Shown here: piece after piece, positions 8,809 to 17,448 of the stretch
How the letters are laid out: every line of letters begins with the position of its first letter
How positions within the stretch are numbered: position 1 is the first letter of the stretch
DNA from: Kribbella antiqua
GTDB lineage: Bacteria > Actinomycetota > Actinomycetes > Propionibacteriales > Kribbellaceae
Direction of reading: 5' to 3'
NCBI RefSeq assembly: GCF_004345665.1
Contig: NZ_SLWR01000010.1
Span: 215,977 to 279,976, forward strand
Length of the DNA stretch: 64,000 bases
Made by a program: the position numbers and the translations under genes
Notes under the pieces: model-generated
What the model was told of the DNA's origin: nothing
What the model saw: only the letters and a program-made list of their open reading frames with translations
Database searches by the model: none

Positions 8809-9659
8809 GAGAGCTCGGGCGCGCCTGACTCGGTCAGGTACTGCTTCTGGAGATTGGCCAGCGTGCCGTCGGCCTTCAGCGCGTCGACTGCCTGGGAGAT
8901 GCAGCCGGTCAGCTTGGAGCCCTTTTCGAGCACGAAGCCGAACTGCTCGGTCTGCCCCGCCGCCGGCAACTGCCCGACGATCTTGCCGTTGTCGAGCTGC
9001 GCCGCGGTCATGTAGAACGCGGTCGGCAGGTCCACCACGATCCCGTCGATCTGCTTGTTCTTCAGCGCCTGCACGGCGAGGTCGTTGGTGTCGTACGGCG
9101 CTGCCGTCTGCTTCGGCTTGATCTGGTCGCGGATCGCCGTGTAGCTCGTCGTACCGACCTGGGCGCCCAGCTTGGCGTCGGCGAGATCGGCGATGGACTT
9201 GGCCCCGGCGATCTTGCTGCCCGCGGTGGTGATGACGGTCTGCCGGACGTCGTAGTACCCGGAGGAGAAATCGACCGCCTTGCGCCGGTCGTCCGAGATC
9301 GACACCTGGTTGACGTCGAGGTCGAACTTCTTCGGCCCCGGCGCGAACGCGGTGTTGAACTGGACCGTCTGCCACTTCACCTCGGCCGCCTCGAACCCGA
9401 GCTTCTTCGCCACCGCGTAGGTGACCGCCGACTCGTAGCCCTTGCCGTTGCTCGGGTCGTTGTTGCTGAACCAGGGCTCGTACGCCGGCTTGTCGGTACC
9501 GACGGCCAAGGTGCCTGCCGTCTTCACCGCCAGCTTGTCCTTGGTACAAGCGTCCGCCGCCGACGGGGACGACGTACCGCTGGAGCTGTCTTCCGGCGCG
9601 CAGGCCCCGAGACCCAGCACGAGGAACAGGGCCGCCACCACCGTCACAGAACGAGTCAT
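8805..9659 (-). CDS. Amino-acid ABC transporter, lipoprotein binding protein
   Basis: This is a 284-residue solute-binding lipoprotein. The signal peptide ends in a lipobox at LGLGAC and is followed by a Ser/Thr-rich tether (SSSGTSSPS). The mature part begins LAVKTAGTLAVGTDKPAYEP and continues with FDLDVNQVSISDDRRKAVDFSSGYY, the pattern of SBP_bac_3 proteins for polar amino acids. The ATG at 9659 places a short basic n-region before the hydrophobic core. An in-frame start 17 codons upstream would give an odd N-terminus. The ligand is not determinable; a glutamate/glutamine or related polar residue is likely from the family. Confidence 0.92.
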   Translation of the reverse strand: MTRSVTVVAALFLVLGLGACAPEDSSSGTSSPSAADACTKDKLAVKTAGTLAVGTDKPAYEPWFSNNDPSNGKGYESAVTYAVAKKLGFEAAEVKWQTVQFNTAFAPGPKKFDLDVNQVSISDDRRKAVDFSSGYYDVRQTVITTAGSKIAGAKSIADLADAKLGAQVGTTSYTAIRDQIKPKQTAAPYDTNDLAVQALKNKQIDGIVVDLPTAFYMTAAQLDNGKIVGQLPAAGQTEQFGFVLEKGSKLTGCISQAVDALKADGTLANLQKQYLTESGAPELS

Positions 9660-9742
9660 AGTGAGCAGAGTAAAGCCTCCGCGAGCCCAGCCTGCGCACC
9701 GTCCCACCACTACAGTGGGGGACCCGGCACGAGGTGGGGACT

Positions 9743-10990
9743 ATGGACCTGATCGACGAATTCATCGCGCAGTACACCAAGGAGTACGACTTCTACGCCG
9801 AGGCCAGCCGGCTGGCCGCCGAGATGCTCGAGTCCGATCTGCGGGCCGCCGGAGTCCGCTCGCTGGTCACCTTCCGGGCGAAGTCGATCACCCGGCTGGA
9901 AGAGAAGTGCCGCAAGCGCCACCGCGGGAAGAAGTACCAGACCCCGGCCCAGATCTACGACGACATCGTGGATCTGGCCGGCGTGCGGGTCGCTCTCTAC
10001 TACCCGGACGAGTCGGACCAGCTCGACAAGGCCATCGGCCGGCTGTTCCGGCCACTCGAGCCGAAGAAGGAGTTCGCACCAGGCGCGTCGACGCAGCCGA
10101 ACAGGTTCCCCGGGTACACCGCGACGCACTATCGGGTCCAGCTCGCGGAGTCTGATCTGTCGGAGTCGCAGCAGCGGTACAGCTTGGCGCGGATCGAGAT
10201 CCAGGTCGCCTCGGTGCTGATGCACGCGTGGTCCGAAGTCGAGCATGACCTGATCTACAAACCGTTGCAGGGCGAACTGTCGGAGCAGGAACACCGGATC
10301 CTCGATCAGCTGAACGGCCTGGTGCATGCGGGTGAGGTCGCCCTCCAGCTGCTGCAGAAGGCAGCCGAGCTCAGGGTCTCCAGCGGCGAGCGGGTGATCA
10401 CCAATCACTACGATCTGGCGGCGTTCCTGCTCAACCGCATCGGCATGCATTCCGAGGAGCCGGTCACCGACGCCGAGCTCGGCCGGGTCGACCTGCTCTT
10501 CGAACTGCTGCTGGCGCTGGACCTGAACACCCCTACGGCGCTCGATCCCTACCTCGAGATCCTGCAGATCGAGCTGGAGCGCCGGCCGATCGCCGAGCAG
10601 CTCGTCGACGGGCTGCTCGGCGACAACCTGGGCCGCTACACCCTCTACCGGCGCATCCGGGAAGACCACCAACCGCCGGGCGGCCGTCCGGTGACGGAGT
10701 CCCAGGCGTACGACGAAAGCGGGCGGTTCCTGGCTGAGTGGAGCGAGTTCGAGGCGGACGTTCGCGACCATGTCGGACCGATGCAGCTCCGCGGTGCGCC
10801 GATCATGTGGATCTTGCAGCAGTCCGATCTGCTGACCGAGGACGAACAGGACGAGATCACCTGGCTTCGCAGGGTCCGCAACCACATCGTCCACGGCGAG
10901 ATGCCGTCCGTCTCGCTGTTGGAGCGGGCAAGCTCACAATTGGCCGCGATCACCTCGGATCTCCGGCAGCGCCGATCCCAATCGGCCTAA
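9743..10990 (+). CDS. RelA/SpoT-domain protein with C-terminal HEPN-like motif
   Basis: This 415-residue cytosolic protein carries a Rel/SpoT nucleotidyltransferase domain (about 30-190). Supporting motifs are RAKSITRLEEK, DIVDLAGVRVALYY, YTATHYRVQL and EIQVASVLMHAWSEVEHDLIY, equivalent to the synthetase motifs of (p)ppGpp synthetases. There is no HD hydrolase domain and no TGS/ACT regulatory region. The remaining 220 residues are helical and end with RNHIVH (Arg379 to His384), the R-x4-H pattern of HEPN RNases. The ATG at 9743 follows GAGGTGGGGA. It could be a small alarmone synthetase or a toxic nucleotidyltransferase that modifies nucleotides or tRNA. Its stop overlaps the convergent AraC gene by 4 bases. 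The domain call is solid; the HEPN reading is tentative. Confidence 0.85.
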   Translation: MDLIDEFIAQYTKEYDFYAEASRLAAEMLESDLRAAGVRSLVTFRAKSITRLEEKCRKRHRGKKYQTPAQIYDDIVDLAGVRVALYYPDESDQLDKAIGRLFRPLEPKKEFAPGASTQPNRFPGYTATHYRVQLAESDLSESQQRYSLARIEIQVASVLMHAWSEVEHDLIYKPLQGELSEQEHRILDQLNGLVHAGEVALQLLQKAAELRVSSGERVITNHYDLAAFLLNRIGMHSEEPVTDAELGRVDLLFELLLALDLNTPTALDPYLEILQIELERRPIAEQLVDGLLGDNLGRYTLYRRIREDHQPPGGRPVTESQAYDESGRFLAEWSEFEADVRDHVGPMQLRGAPIMWILQQSDLLTEDEQDEITWLRRVRNHIVHGEMPSVSLLERASSQLAAITSDLRQRRSQSA

Positions 10991-11670
10991 CGGCGGTAGG
11001 CGGTCGGGCTGGTGCCGGTGTGCCGGCGGAAGCGGGTGGAAAAATAGAGCGGATCCGGGTACCCGACCTCGGCCGCGATGGACGCGATCGACCGCCGGGT
11101 GAGTTCGAGTAGCCGGCAGGCGGCGTCCAGGCGCCGGCGTTCGACGAACTGCCGCGGACTGACACCGAGCTGCTCCCGGAACAGATGCGCGAACCTCGAC
11201 ACTGACAGGTTGACCGCCCGCGCCAACCCGGGGACGTCCAACTGAGCCTTGAGGTCCTGGTCGATCAGCTCGATGACACGCAGCAGTCGATCATCGATCC
11301 GCACCGCCTTGGGATTCTGAGTGTCACACCAGAGCAGTGCGGCTTCGAGGGCGTTCGCGCTCAGCTGCTCGCCCTGCGGTAGGACACTGTGTTGATGCCG
11401 TACGGCGTCGCGAAGCCGACTGGCGATCCGCTCAGCGGCAGGTGCGGCCGGCCGAAGCTGAAGGATGCCGGAGGCAACTTCCGGCCAGTCGAGCAGGGGC
11501 AGCCAGTCCGGCTTGGGATGCAGATGCGCATAGAGGAAGTGCCACCGCTCACCCCGCGTCCCGTAGTCGTGCGGAGTGCCCGGCCGGACGAGGACGATCG
11601 TGCCCAGCTCCGCGTCGAGATCCGGATGCGGGCGGGCGACGTGCTGTTCTTCCATGGCAGCGTCGTCCAT
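10987..11670 (-). CDS. AraC-family regulator, N-terminally truncated
   Basis: This is a 227-residue regulator. The C-terminal double helix-turn-helix is complete (LDVPGLARAVNLSVSRFAHLFREQ, then SIASIAAEVGYPDPLYFSTRFRRHTGTSP). The cupin sensor domain starts abruptly at about residue 22 (LGTIVLVRPGTPHDYG), which is mid-domain in relatives of about 270-290 residues. The first 20 codons read the antisense of a phytanoyl-CoA dioxygenase fragment and are not AraC-like. The 5-prime third has therefore been lost. A shortened protein could still be made from the ATG at 11670, but ligand control is probably gone. It may be a pseudogene. Confidence 0.8.
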   Translation of the reverse strand: MDDAAMEEQHVARPHPDLDAELGTIVLVRPGTPHDYGTRGERWHFLYAHLHPKPDWLPLLDWPEVASGILQLRPAAPAAERIASRLRDAVRHQHSVLPQGEQLSANALEAALLWCDTQNPKAVRIDDRLLRVIELIDQDLKAQLDVPGLARAVNLSVSRFAHLFREQLGVSPRQFVERRRLDAACRLLELTRRSIASIAAEVGYPDPLYFSTRFRRHTGTSPTAYRR

Positions 11671-11856
11671 GGTTCACGCCCGAACACGTCGGCCGACCGC
11701 TTCCGCCGCTCGCTGATCTTCCACTACGTGCCCGAGGCAAGCACCGAGATCGCAGCCTTCTACAACCCGCTGGTCCGACCCGACCGTCGCCCGGCCACAC
11801 TCAATGCAGCCGTCGGCGGCGGCCCCTGCGGCGACTACGCGGAAGCCGAGCCGTAA
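11611..11856 (+). pseudogene. Phytanoyl-CoA dioxygenase C-terminal remnant
   Basis: The plus strand encodes about 81 residues that read like the end of a PhyH-family Fe(II)/2-oxoglutarate dioxygenase. AGDVLFFHGSVVHGSRPN supplies the distal metal His in the double-stranded beta-helix, and RFRRSLIFHYVPEAS the 2-oxoglutarate-binding Arg region. The proximal H-x-D motif and at least two thirds of the enzyme are missing. In the same frame upstream, the sequence is antisense to the AraC gene and shows no PhyH similarity. It has no plausible start or ribosome site of its own. A deletion through an ancestral divergent AraC/PhyH pair explains both truncations. The end overlaps the convergent kinase-like gene by 22 bases. 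Confidence 0.75.
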
Positions 11857-12824
11857 GCCCTGACCAGCGCGTCCAGCCAGTACTCGACGTTCTCGACCCA
11901 GGCCGCGCACTCGATCTCGTCCGCGTGCCGCAGCAGCCGATGCCACGACACCATCCGATGCACCGTGTGCAGCGGCTCGGCGATCTCCAGCTCGCTGCGT
12001 AGTACGTCGATGGGCGCGAGGTCCGACCACTTCTCCAGGTACGCCGTCACGACGTGATCGTCGACATCCTCACGCACAGCGGCCAACGTGGCGAACGGAT
12101 GACCCCAAACCGCGTCACCGAAGTCGAAGAAATGGTACGGCCCGGCCGGATCGGGCCTGAAGACATTCCGCGCATGCAGGTCGTTCTGATCAAGAGCCAT
12201 CGGTACGACGCCCGGCAGCGACTTCTCCACCTCGGCCACACCGTCGGCTGCACGTCGTAGGCCGGACAGGATCTCCGGGCCCGGGCGCAGCGGATGGTCA
12301 ATCGTCAAAGCGTTGAACCAATCAGCCACAAGGCTCACGGCCTCGGGCAAACGGGACGGCTCGAGCGAGGTCAACCCGCTGGCGAGCAGTGCGTCCTCAA
12401 CCCCAACGGTGTCGCGCTGGAATTCGGCGTACTCGAGGACGAGCCGGCGCCAATCCGCGCCCTCCTGATCGCCGAGCACAGGGCCTTGGTCGGCCGTCAG
12501 CAACCAGCCGCGGTCCGGATCGATCGCGAGTGGCGCAACGACGTGCTGCGGTAGGACATCTGCCAGCGCACCGATCAGAGCGGCCTCGAACGCCTGCCCG
12601 GGATTGTTCTCCTTGAACCAGAACCAGCCGTGGTCCGTCGGATAGCACCAGACTGCTGCCCAGAAGCGGATCTTGTACGGCACCGGTGCGCCGGAGACAG
12701 CGACTCCGCCGGCGGCCAAGCGCTCTCGCACCCAGCCGTCGGCGTCGGCGAACCAGTCGTCACCGGTCCAACGTCGTACCCATTGCCCCTCGGCATCGGC
12801 ACGCAACGCCATCGGCTCCAGCAC
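11835..12824 (-). CDS. Aminoglycoside phosphotransferase-like protein
   Basis: This is a protein of about 329 residues with an APH/choline-kinase-like fold. The catalytic loop appears as DQNDLHARNVF and the metal-binding Asp as YHFFDFGDAVWGHP, close to the family's HGDLHxxN and DFG-like motifs. The N-terminal lobe is Trp-rich (WFADADGWVRERLA, RFWAAVWCYP). I chose the GTG at 12824, preceded by GGTGGAAAGA; an ATG at 12812 is nearly as good, and the open frame extends further upstream without a ribosome site. Such proteins phosphorylate small molecules and need not confer drug resistance. The substrate is unknown. Confidence 0.82.
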   Translation of the reverse strand: MLEPMALRADAEGQWVRRWTGDDWFADADGWVRERLAAGGVAVSGAPVPYKIRFWAAVWCYPTDHGWFWFKENNPGQAFEAALIGALADVLPQHVVAPLAIDPDRGWLLTADQGPVLGDQEGADWRRLVLEYAEFQRDTVGVEDALLASGLTSLEPSRLPEAVSLVADWFNALTIDHPLRPGPEILSGLRRAADGVAEVEKSLPGVVPMALDQNDLHARNVFRPDPAGPYHFFDFGDAVWGHPFATLAAVREDVDDHVVTAYLEKWSDLAPIDVLRSELEIAEPLHTVHRMVSWHRLLRHADEIECAAWVENVEYWLDALVRAYGSASA

Positions 12825-12978
12825 ACGTCTTTCCACCCGCCCGAGCCTAGGCCGTCGACCGCGGACTTCGGGACAGGTTTTCAGCCACTGCAGCCACCGC
12901 GCCTCGAACGCAACACCGCTCGGAGTCTGTACGACGTTGCGCACGCTCCACACCCCGCCCAACCGGAACCGGTCGTCC

Positions 12979-14022
12979 TCATCTGTCGGTCTCGGCCCGC
13001 TGGCGCTGACTGCCGGTGGGTGACCGGCCGGAGGTTCCGCGCGCGGTGGTCATGGCCGAGCTGGTCATCTGCGGGGGTGCGACGCCGGCGGCGGTGATTC
13101 GGTGGAGGGCGATCAGGCGCTGATCGAGGCGGTACAGGGGCGCCCGGGTGATGGGCTGTGGCGCGCCGCGCTGCGCATGCTTGTCCCACGTCCACCGAAC
13201 CAGATCGGCGACCGGCTGCTCCAGGTCGGTCCGGTCCAGCAGCGGAACCGCCGTCGCGACGAACAGGTCGTGCTCTTCCTGCGTCGGCGGACGGTTGCGC
13301 TCGGCAAGCATTTCCTGCCTGGCAAGGTGCGGCGGCGGCATCCGGCCGTCGTCGCCGCGGTGGTTCTCGTACAGCACGTAGCCGTCCCGGTCGACGATGT
13401 ACAGATCGTCGGCGTACGACGCGGCCTCGATCGCGAGGGCATTGTCCGGAATGGCGCGATCGGCGCGCGGACCCAGGCCGGGATCCACCACCCACCGGCC
13501 GATCCCGGTGTCGTCCCGCGCCAGCTGGTACCGGTTCGCCCGGCCGAGCGCGCTGTTGGCCTCGTTCGTCACGACGTAGACGAGCGGGACCCGGTAATCC
13601 ACGGCGTGGAAACCGTCGATCCACCGCCTCGTCACGTCCGCGGTCTCGAGCGGCGCACTGGCGATCAGGTCGTACGGCGGGTCGCTGCGCCGGAGGTGAT
13701 CCAGGCAGCGGGAGAACAGCTTGGGCGGCAGGTGCTGGACGACGAGTTCTTGGCCCATCAGACCGTGCTCCCGCATGATCGCGTCGTACCGGGGATGCGC
13801 CTTGGCGTCGTCGTCGTAGTCGTACACGGCGACCGAATCCGCGCCGAGCGACGCTTGCAGGAGCCACTGGATGGTCGACTTGCCCGTGCCCGGGGTACCT
13901 CCGATCAGCACAGCCATGGGATGCGCTCCGGCCTGCCGCACCGGCCGCTGCGGCGGAGTGATCTGGGCGAACCGCCAGGCGACCAGTGCTTCTGCCTCGT
14001 GCGCCGTCAGCTCGAGAGTCAT
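12979..14022 (-). CDS. Zeta-toxin-like P-loop kinase
   Basis: This 347-residue protein matches zeta toxins, which phosphorylate UDP-N-acetylglucosamine and poison peptidoglycan synthesis. Walker A is GGTPGTGKST (about residue 41). It is followed by ADSVAVYDYDDD, an acidic catalytic stretch, and by ARQEMLAERNRPP in the C-terminal region. The N-terminus LELTAHEAEALVAWRFAQ is helical. The ATG at 14022 overlaps the stop of the 101-residue upstream gene as ATGA. The upstream in-frame extension of 60 codons is rejected as it runs antisense-like through that gene. It could be a toxin with its neighbour as antitoxin, or a housekeeping relative of the same kinase family. Confidence 0.82.
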   Translation of the reverse strand: MTLELTAHEAEALVAWRFAQITPPQRPVRQAGAHPMAVLIGGTPGTGKSTIQWLLQASLGADSVAVYDYDDDAKAHPRYDAIMREHGLMGQELVVQHLPPKLFSRCLDHLRRSDPPYDLIASAPLETADVTRRWIDGFHAVDYRVPLVYVVTNEANSALGRANRYQLARDDTGIGRWVVDPGLGPRADRAIPDNALAIEAASYADDLYIVDRDGYVLYENHRGDDGRMPPPHLARQEMLAERNRPPTQEEHDLFVATAVPLLDRTDLEQPVADLVRWTWDKHAQRGAPQPITRAPLYRLDQRLIALHRITAAGVAPPQMTSSAMTTARGTSGRSPTGSQRQRAETDR

Positions 14023-14324
14023 CTGTCGATCTCGGCCCGCAACCGCCGGAGCAGCTCTGGGTAGGTGCGGATCACCTCGCGGCGTTCGTCGGCCGACATC
14101 GAGTGAAGGCGGCGGAGCTCGGCGTCGTAAAAGGCGAGCTTGGCGGTCAGCTCCGTTCTGCGGCCGGTGTCGAGTTCGCGGTTGGCTAGCGTGTGGTAGC
14201 ACGCGGCCACCGTCTCGATCAGGTTCCGGACCCGCTCGCGCTCAACCCGCTCCTCGTCGTTCGGCGGAACGACCGGGTCACCGCCGAGCGCCTCGGCGAT
14301 GTGCTTGCGCTCCCCCTCGGGCAT
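14019..14324 (-). CDS. Small helical protein, candidate antitoxin to zeta-like kinase
   Basis: This is a 101-residue, highly charged protein predicted to be all-helical. An acidic N-terminus (NDEERVERERVRNLIETVAACYHTLANREL) is followed by a second helix pair (ELTAKLAFYDAELRRLHSMSADERREVIRTYPELLRRL). It resembles epsilon antitoxins in size and helical character, but I see no clear sequence signature. It precedes the zeta-like kinase with a 4-base ATGA overlap, the antitoxin-first coupled layout usual for toxin-antitoxin pairs. A regulatory or partner role is inferred from position. Confidence 0.7.
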   Translation of the reverse strand: MPEGERKHIAEALGGDPVVPPNDEERVERERVRNLIETVAACYHTLANRELDTGRRTELTAKLAFYDAELRRLHSMSADERREVIRTYPELLRRLRAEIDR

Positions 14325-14334
14325 ACCCCCAAGG

Positions 14335-16110
14335 TTAGCTGTAGTCGCGGAATCCTCGACCGGTTTTGCGGCCCAGGTAACCCGCCGTCACCAGATGTTC
14401 AAGGAGTGGTGCCGGGGCGAAGCCGGGCTCGCGGAACTCCAGGTAGAGCGTCCGCTGGATCGCCAGCGAGACGTCCAGGCCGACCACGTCGAGCAGTTCG
14501 AACGGGCCCATCGGGAGGCGGCAGCCGAGCTTCATCGCGGCGTCGATGTCGTCGACGTTCGAGTAGTGCGCCTCGAGCATCCGGACCGCGTCGTTCAGGT
14601 ACGGGAACAGCAGCGCGTTGACGATGAACCCGGCCCGGTCGCCGCACCGCACCGGATGCTTGCCAGCGGCAACAGCCACCCCGGCGACCGTGTCGGCGAC
14701 GTCGGGCGACGTGCTGACCGTGCTCACCACCTCGACCAGCTTCATCACCGGCGCCGGGTTGAAGAAGTGCAGGCCCACCACATCGGCCGGCCGCTTGGTC
14801 GCCATCGCGAGGTCGATGACTGGCAACGACGACGTCGTGGTGGCCAGGATCGCGCCTGGCTTGCAGATCTCGTCGAAGGTCTCGAACAGCGCCTGCTTGA
14901 CGCTCAGCTCCTCGACCACAGCCTCGACCACCAGGTCGACACTCGCGAGGTCGTCGAGTTTCGCCGTACCGACGATCCGGCGGAGCGCTGCGTCCCGCTC
15001 TTCCGACGAGAGCTTGCCGCGCTGGACGCCCTTCTCCAGGGAGCGTTCCAGGCCGGCCCGGACCCGGTCGACCTTTTCGGTGCCGCGGGCAACATAAAGT
15101 ACGTCGTACCCGGCCTTGGCGCAGACCTCGATGATGCCGACGGCCATCGTGCCGGAGCCGACCACACCGATCTGCTTGATCGGGCGGACCGCCGGCCCAG
15201 CGGTTGAAGTCGACGGGGTGTGCTCGTCGTCGACGACGACCGGCGAGTCCGGCGCCTCGTAGGTGTAGAAGCCGCGGCCGGTCTTGCGGCCGAGCAGGCC
15301 GGCGGTGACCATCTGCTTGAGGATCGGGGCCGGAGCGTGCAGGCGGTTGCGGCCCTGCTTGTACATCGTGTCGAGGATCTCGTACGCCGTGTCGAGGCCG
15401 ATCAGGTCGAGCAGCGCGAGCGGGCCCATCGGGTAGCCGCAGCCCAGCCGCATCGCCGCGTCGACGTCCTCGCGGGTGGCGTAGCGCGATTCCACCATCG
15501 AGACCGCGTGGTTGAGGTAGCCGAACAGCAGGGCGTTCGCGATGAAGCCGGCGCGGTCGGCGGCGACCACCGGGACCTTGTCCAGGCGGCGGGCCAGGGC
15601 GAGGACGTCCTCGACCACGTCGGGCTCGGTGACGACAGTCTTGATCACCTCGACGAACTCCTGCACCGGCGCCGGGTTGAAGAAGTGCATGCCGACGACG
15701 CGTCGCGGCCGCTCGGTGGCGACCGAGATCTCGGTGACGGACAGCGACGAGGTGTTGGTGGCGAGGATGGCGTCCTCGCGGACCACCTTGTCCAGCGCGG
15801 CGAAGATCTCCCGCTTCAGCTCGAGCCGCTCGATCACCGCCTCGATGACCAGGTCGCAGTCGGCCAGCGCCTCCATCGAGGTGGCGAAGGTGACCCGGTC
15901 GAACAGCGCCTGCTGCTCCTCGACCGACAGCTTGCCGCGCTTCACCGCCCGGTCGGTCGAGTGCTGAATGTGCCCGCGGCCACGCTCGGCCGCGTCCTCG
16001 TCGCGCTCCACGCCGACCACGGTCAGCCCGTTCCGCGCGAACACCTCCGCAATCCCGGCGCCCATCGTGCCGAGTCCGACCACACCCACCGTCTTCAACT
16101 CACGACCCAT
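14335..16110 (-). CDS. Tandem-fused 3-hydroxybutyryl-CoA dehydrogenase
   Basis: This 591-residue protein consists of two complete 3HCDH units. Unit 1 (1-285) has NAD motif GLGTMG, NTSSLSV, HFFNPAPV and DRAGFIANALLF. Unit 2 (about 300-591) has GSGTMA (third Gly replaced by Ala), TTSSLPV (Asn replaced by Thr), HFFNPAPV and DRAGFIVNALLF. Each ends with LGRKTGRGF followed by a Tyr-containing tail. It would oxidise (S)-3-hydroxyacyl-CoA to 3-ketoacyl-CoA with NAD(P) in fatty acid or hydroxybutyrate metabolism. The ATG at 16110 (MGRELKTVGVVG) is preferred over an in-frame start 18 codons upstream. The divergence at the nucleotide site of unit 2 could mean altered activity. Confidence 0.92.
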   Translation of the reverse strand: MGRELKTVGVVGLGTMGAGIAEVFARNGLTVVGVERDEDAAERGRGHIQHSTDRAVKRGKLSVEEQQALFDRVTFATSMEALADCDLVIEAVIERLELKREIFAALDKVVREDAILATNTSSLSVTEISVATERPRRVVGMHFFNPAPVQEFVEVIKTVVTEPDVVEDVLALARRLDKVPVVAADRAGFIANALLFGYLNHAVSMVESRYATREDVDAAMRLGCGYPMGPLALLDLIGLDTAYEILDTMYKQGRNRLHAPAPILKQMVTAGLLGRKTGRGFYTYEAPDSPVVVDDEHTPSTSTAGPAVRPIKQIGVVGSGTMAVGIIEVCAKAGYDVLYVARGTEKVDRVRAGLERSLEKGVQRGKLSSEERDAALRRIVGTAKLDDLASVDLVVEAVVEELSVKQALFETFDEICKPGAILATTTSSLPVIDLAMATKRPADVVGLHFFNPAPVMKLVEVVSTVSTSPDVADTVAGVAVAAGKHPVRCGDRAGFIVNALLFPYLNDAVRMLEAHYSNVDDIDAAMKLGCRLPMGPFELLDVVGLDVSLAIQRTLYLEFREPGFAPAPLLEHLVTAGYLGRKTGRGFRDYS

Positions 16111-16261
16111 GCCCCGCAGTGTGCCAGTACCACCACTGGTCCGCCCATGAGCTGAGTCACCCAAGAGTCAAACCTCACACCTCGTCAAACACCACCGGCG
16201 ACCCGAACCCGCTCGATCGCGGCGAGCCCGTCACGCGACAGCAGGATGATCCCGGCGCGCA

Positions 16262-17128
16262 TCACGAGCGTGTCGCCAGGACGTGGAACCAGGTGAAGTC
16301 GCCGCTCTGGCTACGCGCAAAGGTCTGGACGGTCCATCCGGTGGTAGTGAGCAGGTCCTGCAGGGGCTCCTCCTGCCAATGGACGAAATGGCGGGGTAGG
16401 TCGAGGCGCCGGTTCGACCACTCCTCCCCGTCGCCTTCGCGGGTGGCGAAGGCGAGGACTGGGGCGGCCTGCGCTGCCTTACGCAAAACCTGAGCCAGCT
16501 GGGTCCGGTCGAGGTGCAGGAAGACCGCGTCGGCGAAGATTGCGTCGTACGGGCCGCCGAAGTCGTCCGTGACCGCGTTCAGCAGCTCGGCGTCGTACCC
16601 GTCAGCGCGCATCATCTCGACGAAGGCCCGCGTGGCGTCAGTACGCCGTACGACGAAACCGCGCCGCTCCAGCTCGATCGCGTCGCGGCCGGTGCCGCTG
16701 CCGAGTTCGAGCACCCGCGCGCCCGGGGCGACGGCCTCGGCGAGCAGGTCGATCACCAGGTGGTTGGGCTCGGTGGGAATCGACTCCCGGAAGCGCTCGG
16801 CCGCCTGCTCGTACGTCGCCAGCGTCAGGTCGTTGTCATTCGGTACGACGCTCCACCCGTCGCCGCTGTGTTCGACAACCGCCGGCAACCGCAGCCCGAG
16901 GTCCACCCCGAGCAGTACGACGGTCTCGCCACGGTGGAGGTCGGCGATCGACTGCAGTTCGGCCTCGTCGGCTGACGGGATGACGGTCAGCCGGACGCCG
17001 AGCCGCTCAGCCAGGCGCTCGCCAACCGACGCTGCGGGCGGAGCGGCGTACACCTGGGCGATTCGTTCGGCGTCATCGACGGTGAGGTCGAGCGGCAACA
17101 GGATCCGGGCCGGGCAGATGAGGTTCAT
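16262..17128 (-). CDS. SAM-dependent methyltransferase with N-terminal extension
   Basis: This is a 288-residue protein. The C-terminal half (about 125-285) is a class I methyltransferase: motif I is [12 protein letters not shown], the acidic residue after strand 2 lies in RRTDAT, and [12 protein letters not shown] resembles motif IV. The N-terminal 120 residues ([24 protein letters not shown] onward) do not match a domain I recognise and contain acidic and Leu-rich repeats. The ATG at 17128 overlaps the TfoX-like gene stop as ATGA. A longer frame continuing upstream is a concatenation with an out-of-frame region and is not used. The substrate is unknown. Confidence 0.82.
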   Translation of the reverse strand: MNLICPARILLPLDLTVDDAERIAQVYAAPPAASVGERLAERLGVRLTVIPSADEAELQSIADLHRGETVVLLGVDLGLRLPAVVEHSGDGWSVVPNDNDLTLATYEQAAERFRESIPTEPNHLVIDLLAEAVAPGARVLELGSGTGRDAIELERRGFVVRRTDATRAFVEMMRADGYDAELLNAVTDDFGGPYDAIFADAVFLHLDRTQLAQVLRKAAQAAPVLAFATREGDGEEWSNRRLDLPRHFVHWQEEPLQDLLTTTGWTVQTFARSQSGDFTWFHVLATRS

Positions 17129-17448
17129 CCGCGGACGTAGTCCAGGGCCTCGGCGGCGTACGTCGGCCAGGACGAGGACTGAGCGAGCGGGATCAGCACC
17201 CACTCCTTCATCGGCTTGCCCATCCCCGGGTCGAACGGCTCCGCGCCGGGCAGCGTCAGCGCCTTCTCGCGTGGCTCCGGCGGCAGTTTGAACGTCATCG
17301 CGTCGCCGAACATCCCGGCGAGCACCTTGCGGCCGACCTTGAGGCACGGCATGCCGAACATGCTGCCGCGGGTCACCCCGGCGGACTCGAGCCCGGCCGC
17401 GACCACGTCGTACTCGGCGATCGCCTGTTCGCTGGTCTTCGGCATCAT
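17125..17448 (-). CDS. TfoX N-terminal-domain family protein
   Basis: This is a 107-residue protein with the pattern [22 protein letters not shown] followed by [25 protein letters not shown] and PMKEWVLIP. This matches small TfoX/YjbR-like proteins. Only the N-terminal-type domain is present, so a competence-regulator role as in Haemophilus TfoX should not be assumed. The ATG at 17448 gives [14 protein letters not shown], with MPKTS one codon later as an alternative. It is coupled to the methyltransferase by a 4-base overlap. Function in actinomycetes is unknown to me. Confidence 0.8.
   Translation of the reverse strand: MMPKTSEQAIAEYDVVAAGLESAGVTRGSMFGMPCLKVGRKVLAGMFGDAMTFKLPPEPREKALTLPGAEPFDPGMGKPMKEWVLIPLAQSSSWPTYAAEALDYVRG

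Noticed and set aside
7942-9780. 612-codon minus ORF spanning permease and binding protein region
   Set aside because: Only the last 288 residues look like a protein; the upstream part is an alternate frame of the binding-protein gene.
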